A stretch of 64,000 nucleotides of DNA from the NCBI RefSeq assembly GCF_000472505.1, contig NZ_AWZR01000002.1:124001-188000 (forward strand). The letters are read 5' to 3'. A program made the position numbers and the translations under genes. Of this stretch, positions 60,736-64,000 are shown piece after piece. The notes beneath the pieces are model-generated. The model saw nothing but the letters and a program-made list of their open reading frames with translations, had not been told where the DNA came from and searched no databases. The stretch is from Luteimonas sp. J29 (GTDB taxonomy: Bacteria; Pseudomonadota; Gammaproteobacteria; Xanthomonadales; Xanthomonadaceae). Position 1 is the first letter of the stretch; each line of letters opens with the position of its first letter.

Positions 60736-62724
60736 TCAGAGCGCCTTCGCCGCGGCCACCACCGCATCGACCGTGATGCCGAAGTGCCGGTACAGGTCGC
60801 CCGCCGGGGCGCTGGCGCCGAAGGTGTCGATGCCGACCACCGCGCCGTCCAGGCCCACGTACTGGCGCCAGAAGCCGGTGACGCCGGCTTCCACCGCCAC
60901 GCGCCTGCGGACCGCCGACGGCAGCACCGACTCGCGGTAGGCCGCGTCCTGGCGGTCGAACACCGTGGTCGAGGGCATCGACACCACCCGCACGTGGTCG
61001 CCGAGCTGTTCGGCCGCCGCGGTCGCCAGTTCGACCTCCGAACCGGTTGCGATCAGGATGATCTCCGGCGTGCCCTTCGAATCCTTCAGCACGTAGCCGC
61101 CGCGCGCGATGTCGCGCACCTGCTGTTCGCTGCGCGGCTGGTGCTGCAGGTTCTGGCGCGAGAACACCAGGCACGACGGGCCGTCGCGGCGCTCGATCGC
61201 CGCCTTCCACGCCACCGCCGATTCGACCGCGTCGCACGGGCGCCACACGTCGTTGTTCGGGATGTAGCGCAGCGAGGCCAGGTGCTCGACCGGCTGGTGG
61301 GTCGGGCCGTCCTCGCCCAGGCCGATCGAGTCGTGGGTGTAGACGTGGATCGCGTGCGCGCGCATCAGCGCGCTCATGCGCACCGCGTTGCGCGCGTAGT
61401 CGCTGAACACCAGGAACGTGGCGTCGTAGGGGATGAAGCCGCCGTGCAGCGCCAGCGCGTTGGCGATCGCGGTCATGCCGAACTCGCGCACGCCGTAGTT
61501 GACGTAGTTGGCGTCGGGCGAACCGCTGGTCACCGGCTGGCTGCCCTTCCACACCGTCAGGTTGGAATGGGCCAGGTCGGCCGAGCCGCCGATCAGCTCG
61601 GGCAGCAGCGGCGCGAACGCCTCGATCGCCATCTGCGAGGCCTTGCGCGAGGCCACCACCGGGCCTTCGGACTGCAGCCGCGCGATGTAGGCGTCGGCGG
61701 CGGCGGAGAATCCCTCGGGCAGTTCACCGCGCAGGCGGCGCTGCAGCTCGGCGGCCTCCTGCGGGAACTGCGCGGCGTAGCGCTCGAACAGCGCATTCCA
61801 CTCCGCCTCGCGCGCGGCGCCCCTGGCGTTGGCGCGCCAGGCCTCGGCGATCGCCGCCGGCACCTCGAACGGGCCATGCTCCCAGCCCAGCGCCTTGCGC
61901 GTGGCCTCGACCTCGTCCTTGCCCAGTGGTGCGCCGTGCGAGGACTCCTTGCCGGCCTTGGCCGGCGAGCCGAAGCCGATCGTGGTCCGGCAGCAGACCA
62001 GCACCGGCTTGTCGTCGTTGCGCAGCGCGGTCTCGATCGCGGTGCGCACCTCCTCCGGGTCGTGGCCGTTGACGCCACGGATCACGCGCCAGCCATAGGC
62101 CTCGAACCGCGCGGGCGTGTCGTCGGTGAACCAGCCGTGCACCTCGCCGTCGATCGAGATGCCGTTGTCGTCCCAGAACGCGACCAGCTTGCCCAGGCCC
62201 CAGGTGCCGGCGATCGAGGCGGCCTCGTGCGAGATGCCCTCCATCAGGCAGCCGTCGCCGAGGAACACCCAGGTGCGGTGGTCGATGACGTCGAAGCCCG
62301 GACGGTTGTAGCGCTGCGCCAGCAGCTTCTCGGCGAGCGCGAAACCGACCGCGTTGGCGAAGCCCTGGCCGAGCGGGCCGGTGGTGGTCTCCACGCCCGG
62401 GGTCATGAAGTTCTCGGGATGGCCCGGGGTCTTCGACTCGAGCTGGCGGAAGCGCTTGAGCTCCTCGATCGGCACGTCGTAGCCGCTCAGGTGCAGCAGC
62501 GCGTACTGCAGCATCGAGCCGTGACCGTTGGAGAGCACGAAGCGGTCGCGGTTGGGCCACCTGGGGTTGTCCGGGCTGTGGCGCAGGAAGTCGTTCCACA
62601 GCACCTCGGCGATGTCGGCCATGCCCATGGGCATGCCGGGGTGGCCGGACTTGGCGGCTTCCACGGCGTCGATGGCGAGGAAGCGGATGGCGTTGGCGAG
62701 GTCTCTGCGGCTTGGCTTCGTCAT
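60736..62724 (-). CDS. tkt: Transketolase
   Basis: Transketolase is the thiamine diphosphate enzyme of the pentose phosphate pathway that moves two-carbon units between sugar phosphates. The 662 residues have [19 protein letters not shown], the cofactor motif [13 protein letters not shown] ... [11 protein letters not shown] and [23 protein letters not shown]. The C-terminal domain ends [25 protein letters not shown] 62724 begins the conserved sequence, and GACAAT at 62777-62772 on the minus strand is a likely -10. It stands alone between bolA and a symporter gene. Confidence 0.97.
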   Translation of the reverse strand: MTKPSRRDLANAIRFLAIDAVEAAKSGHPGMPMGMADIAEVLWNDFLRHSPDNPRWPNRDRFVLSNGHGSMLQYALLHLSGYDVPIEELKRFRQLESKTPGHPENFMTPGVETTTGPLGQGFANAVGFALAEKLLAQRYNRPGFDVIDHRTWVFLGDGCLMEGISHEAASIAGTWGLGKLVAFWDDNGISIDGEVHGWFTDDTPARFEAYGWRVIRGVNGHDPEEVRTAIETALRNDDKPVLVCCRTTIGFGSPAKAGKESSHGAPLGKDEVEATRKALGWEHGPFEVPAAIAEAWRANARGAAREAEWNALFERYAAQFPQEAAELQRRLRGELPEGFSAAADAYIARLQSEGPVVASRKASQMAIEAFAPLLPELIGGSADLAHSNLTVWKGSQPVTSGSPDANYVNYGVREFGMTAIANALALHGGFIPYDATFLVFSDYARNAVRMSALMRAHAIHVYTHDSIGLGEDGPTHQPVEHLASLRYIPNNDVWRPCDAVESAVAWKAAIERRDGPSCLVFSRQNLQHQPRSEQQVRDIARGGYVLKDSKGTPEIILIATGSEVELATAAAEQLGDHVRVVSMPSTTVFDRQDAAYRESVLPSAVRRRVAVEAGVTGFWRQYVGLDGAVVGIDTFGASAPAGDLYRHFGITVDAVVAAAKAL

Positions 62725-62854
62725 GTCGGGCGGATGCGAGTGGGGATGGCCCTCGAACCGGGGCGGCCCGCATTGTCCCATGTCCCGCCGGTCAAGTCGC
62801 GGCCGCGCCGTGCTTGCGGCGGCAACCGATACCGTTGAAACCGAGGCCGCGCGG

Positions 62855-64000
62855 CTAGGCCGGGCCGGCGGCGGCAGGCGCGCCGGGCGCGTCGGGTTCG
62901 TCCGGCTCCCCGGCCGCCACCAGTGCGGCAATGCCCAGGTCGCCAGCCACGTTGACCGTGGTCCGGCACATGTCGAGGAAGTGGTTCACGCCCAGCACCA
63001 GGCCGATGCCCTCCGGCGGCACGCCGACCATCGCGCAGATCAGGGCCACGACCGGCAGCGAGCCCGACGGGACGCCCGCGGTGCCGATGCCGCCCAGGAT
63101 GCACACCAGCATCACCATGAACTGCTGGCCGAGCGTCAGGTCGACGTTGAAGAACTGGGCCAGGAAGATCACCGTCACGCCTTCGAACAGGGCCGTGCCG
63201 TTCTGGTTGGCGGTCGCGCCGATGGTGAGCACGAAGCGCGACACCTTCTTCGGCAGCTTCAGCTCCTCGTCGGCCACCTTCAGCGCAGTCGGCAGGGTGG
63301 CGTTGCTCGACGCGGTCGAGAACGCCATGAGCATCGCCTCCTGCACGCCCTTGAAGAACGCCTTCGGCGAGCGGCGCCCGACCAGCTTCAGCGCAAGCGA
63401 ATAGGTGACCACCATGTGGATCGCTAGCGCGCCGACCACCACCAGCACGAACATGCCCAGCTTGACCAGCAGGTCCCAGCCGAACAGCACGGCCAGGTTG
63501 AACATGAAGCAGAACACCGCGTAGGGCGCGAGCCGGATCACCAGCCCGATCAGGGTCATGGAGATCTCGAACAGGCCCTCGATGCCGCGCTTGAGCACTT
63601 CGGTCTGCGGGCTGCGGGTGAGCACCAGCCCGACGCCGAACATCAGCGCGAAGAACATCAGCGCCAGGATGTTGGCATTGTTGGAAGCCGCGCCCACCAC
63701 GTTCTGCGGCACGATCGACAGCAGCATCTCCAGCCCGGTCGGCTGGCTGGTGCTGTCGCGCACGATCGCCTGGGTGCGCTCGGCGCCCTCGGCGAGCAAC
63801 TGCCGGGCGAGCTCGGGATCGACGCCGGCACCGGGCTTGAACAGGTTGACCAGCACCAGCCCCAGCAGCACCGCGATCCCCGACAGCACCACGGTCCAGG
63901 CCAGGGTGCGCCAGCCGATGCGGCCGAGCGCGGTGATGTCGCCCATCTCCGACACGCCGACCACCAGCGCCGAGAACAGCAGCGGCACGATCAGCATGAA
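62855..64000 (-). CDS. Dicarboxylate/amino acid:cation symporter (N-terminus off the window)
   Basis: This is the C-terminal 381 or so residues of a DAACS-family (GltP/DctA-like) sodium or proton symporter. Visible parts are [20 protein letters not shown], the serine-rich hairpin loop [15 protein letters not shown], the [10 protein letters not shown] motif of helix 7, [16 protein letters not shown] and the substrate-binding [16 protein letters not shown]. The arginine in the last motif is typical of acidic-substrate carriers, so aspartate, glutamate or C4-dicarboxylate is expected. The Met at 63997 is internal; the true start lies beyond the edge. Confidence 0.93.
   Translation of the reverse strand, partial: FMLIVPLLFSALVVGVSEMGDITALGRIGWRTLAWTVVLSGIAVLLGLVLVNLFKPGAGVDPELARQLLAEGAERTQAIVRDSTSQPTGLEMLLSIVPQNVVGAASNNANILALMFFALMFGVGLVLTRSPQTEVLKRGIEGLFEISMTLIGLVIRLAPYAVFCFMFNLAVLFGWDLLVKLGMFVLVVVGALAIHMVVTYSLALKLVGRRSPKAFFKGVQEAMLMAFSTASSNATLPTALKVADEELKLPKKVSRFVLTIGATANQNGTALFEGVTVIFLAQFFNVDLTLGQQFMVMLVCILGGIGTAGVPSGSLPVVALICAMVGVPPEGIGLVLGVNHFLDMCRTTVNVAGDLGIAALVAAGEPDEPDAPGAPAAAGPA

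Overview
The window is very GC-rich (about 70%) DNA with dense, mostly minus-strand genes and frequent 4-base stop/start overlaps. The gene content (large Xanthomonas/Caulobacter-type TonB-dependent receptors, S9 and DUF885 peptidases, GH127 and GH9 glycosidases, phytase-like lipoprotein, the tgt-yajC-secD-secF block) suggests a gammaproteobacterium of the Xanthomonadaceae/Lysobacteraceae, in the Luteimonas/Lysobacter area. The genus is an inference. I see no rRNA, tRNA, CRISPR, phage or insertion sequence. Fifty-four protein genes are called; the first (diguanylate cyclase) and last (dicarboxylate symporter) run off the window edges.

Layout. 1-3.7 kb: a PhnD-like periplasmic protein coupled to a membrane diguanylate cyclase, then trmJ and suhB on a divergent promoter. 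3.7-4.5 kb: a gene-free block of about 262-base repeats with hairpins. 4.5-14.1 kb: queA, tgt, yajC, secD and secF (tRNA queuosine synthesis and protein export), with a complete ferric-iron ABC transporter (fbpABC) between queA and tgt, fronted by a Fur-box-like palindrome that contains its -10. 14.1-16.7 kb: a second repeat/hairpin block, an Lrp-type regulator and a divergent class III aminotransferase. 16.7-20.6 kb: a TonB receptor/phytase-like pair behind a candidate Pho box. 20.6-29 kb: upp, a secreted GH9 endoglucanase, a small XRE regulator, the overlapping set ferredoxin-ggt-MBL hydrolase-MAPEG, a lipoprotein, coaD and rsmD. 29-37.3 kb: an Ldh-family oxidoreductase and the receptor-amidohydrolase-GH127 group, which has two strong hairpins after the receptor gene.

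37.5-51.6 kb is the most coherent locus. Ten consecutive minus-strand genes lie between a divergent PAS/AraC regulator and a good intrinsic terminator: hydroxyproline epimerase, three subunits of D-hydroxyproline dehydrogenase, a DapA-like deaminase, alpha-ketoglutarate semialdehyde dehydrogenase, an M24 Xaa-Pro-type peptidase, an APC amino-acid permease, an S9 dipeptidyl-peptidase-like enzyme and a DUF885 protease-like protein. Together they describe capture and breakdown of proline/hydroxyproline-rich (collagen-type) peptides to alpha-ketoglutarate.

51.6-64 kb: ftsY, an AsmA-like membrane protein and mutY coupled by 4-base overlaps, then yggX, an FAD protein, modABC molybdate transport (with an unusually short ModC), a flavin reductase-like protein, bolA, transketolase and the truncated symporter.

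Across the window several housekeeping genes (queA, the ferredoxin, rsmD, trmJ, bolA) have a -10-like hexamer 6-7 bases before the start codon, which suggests leaderless mRNAs.
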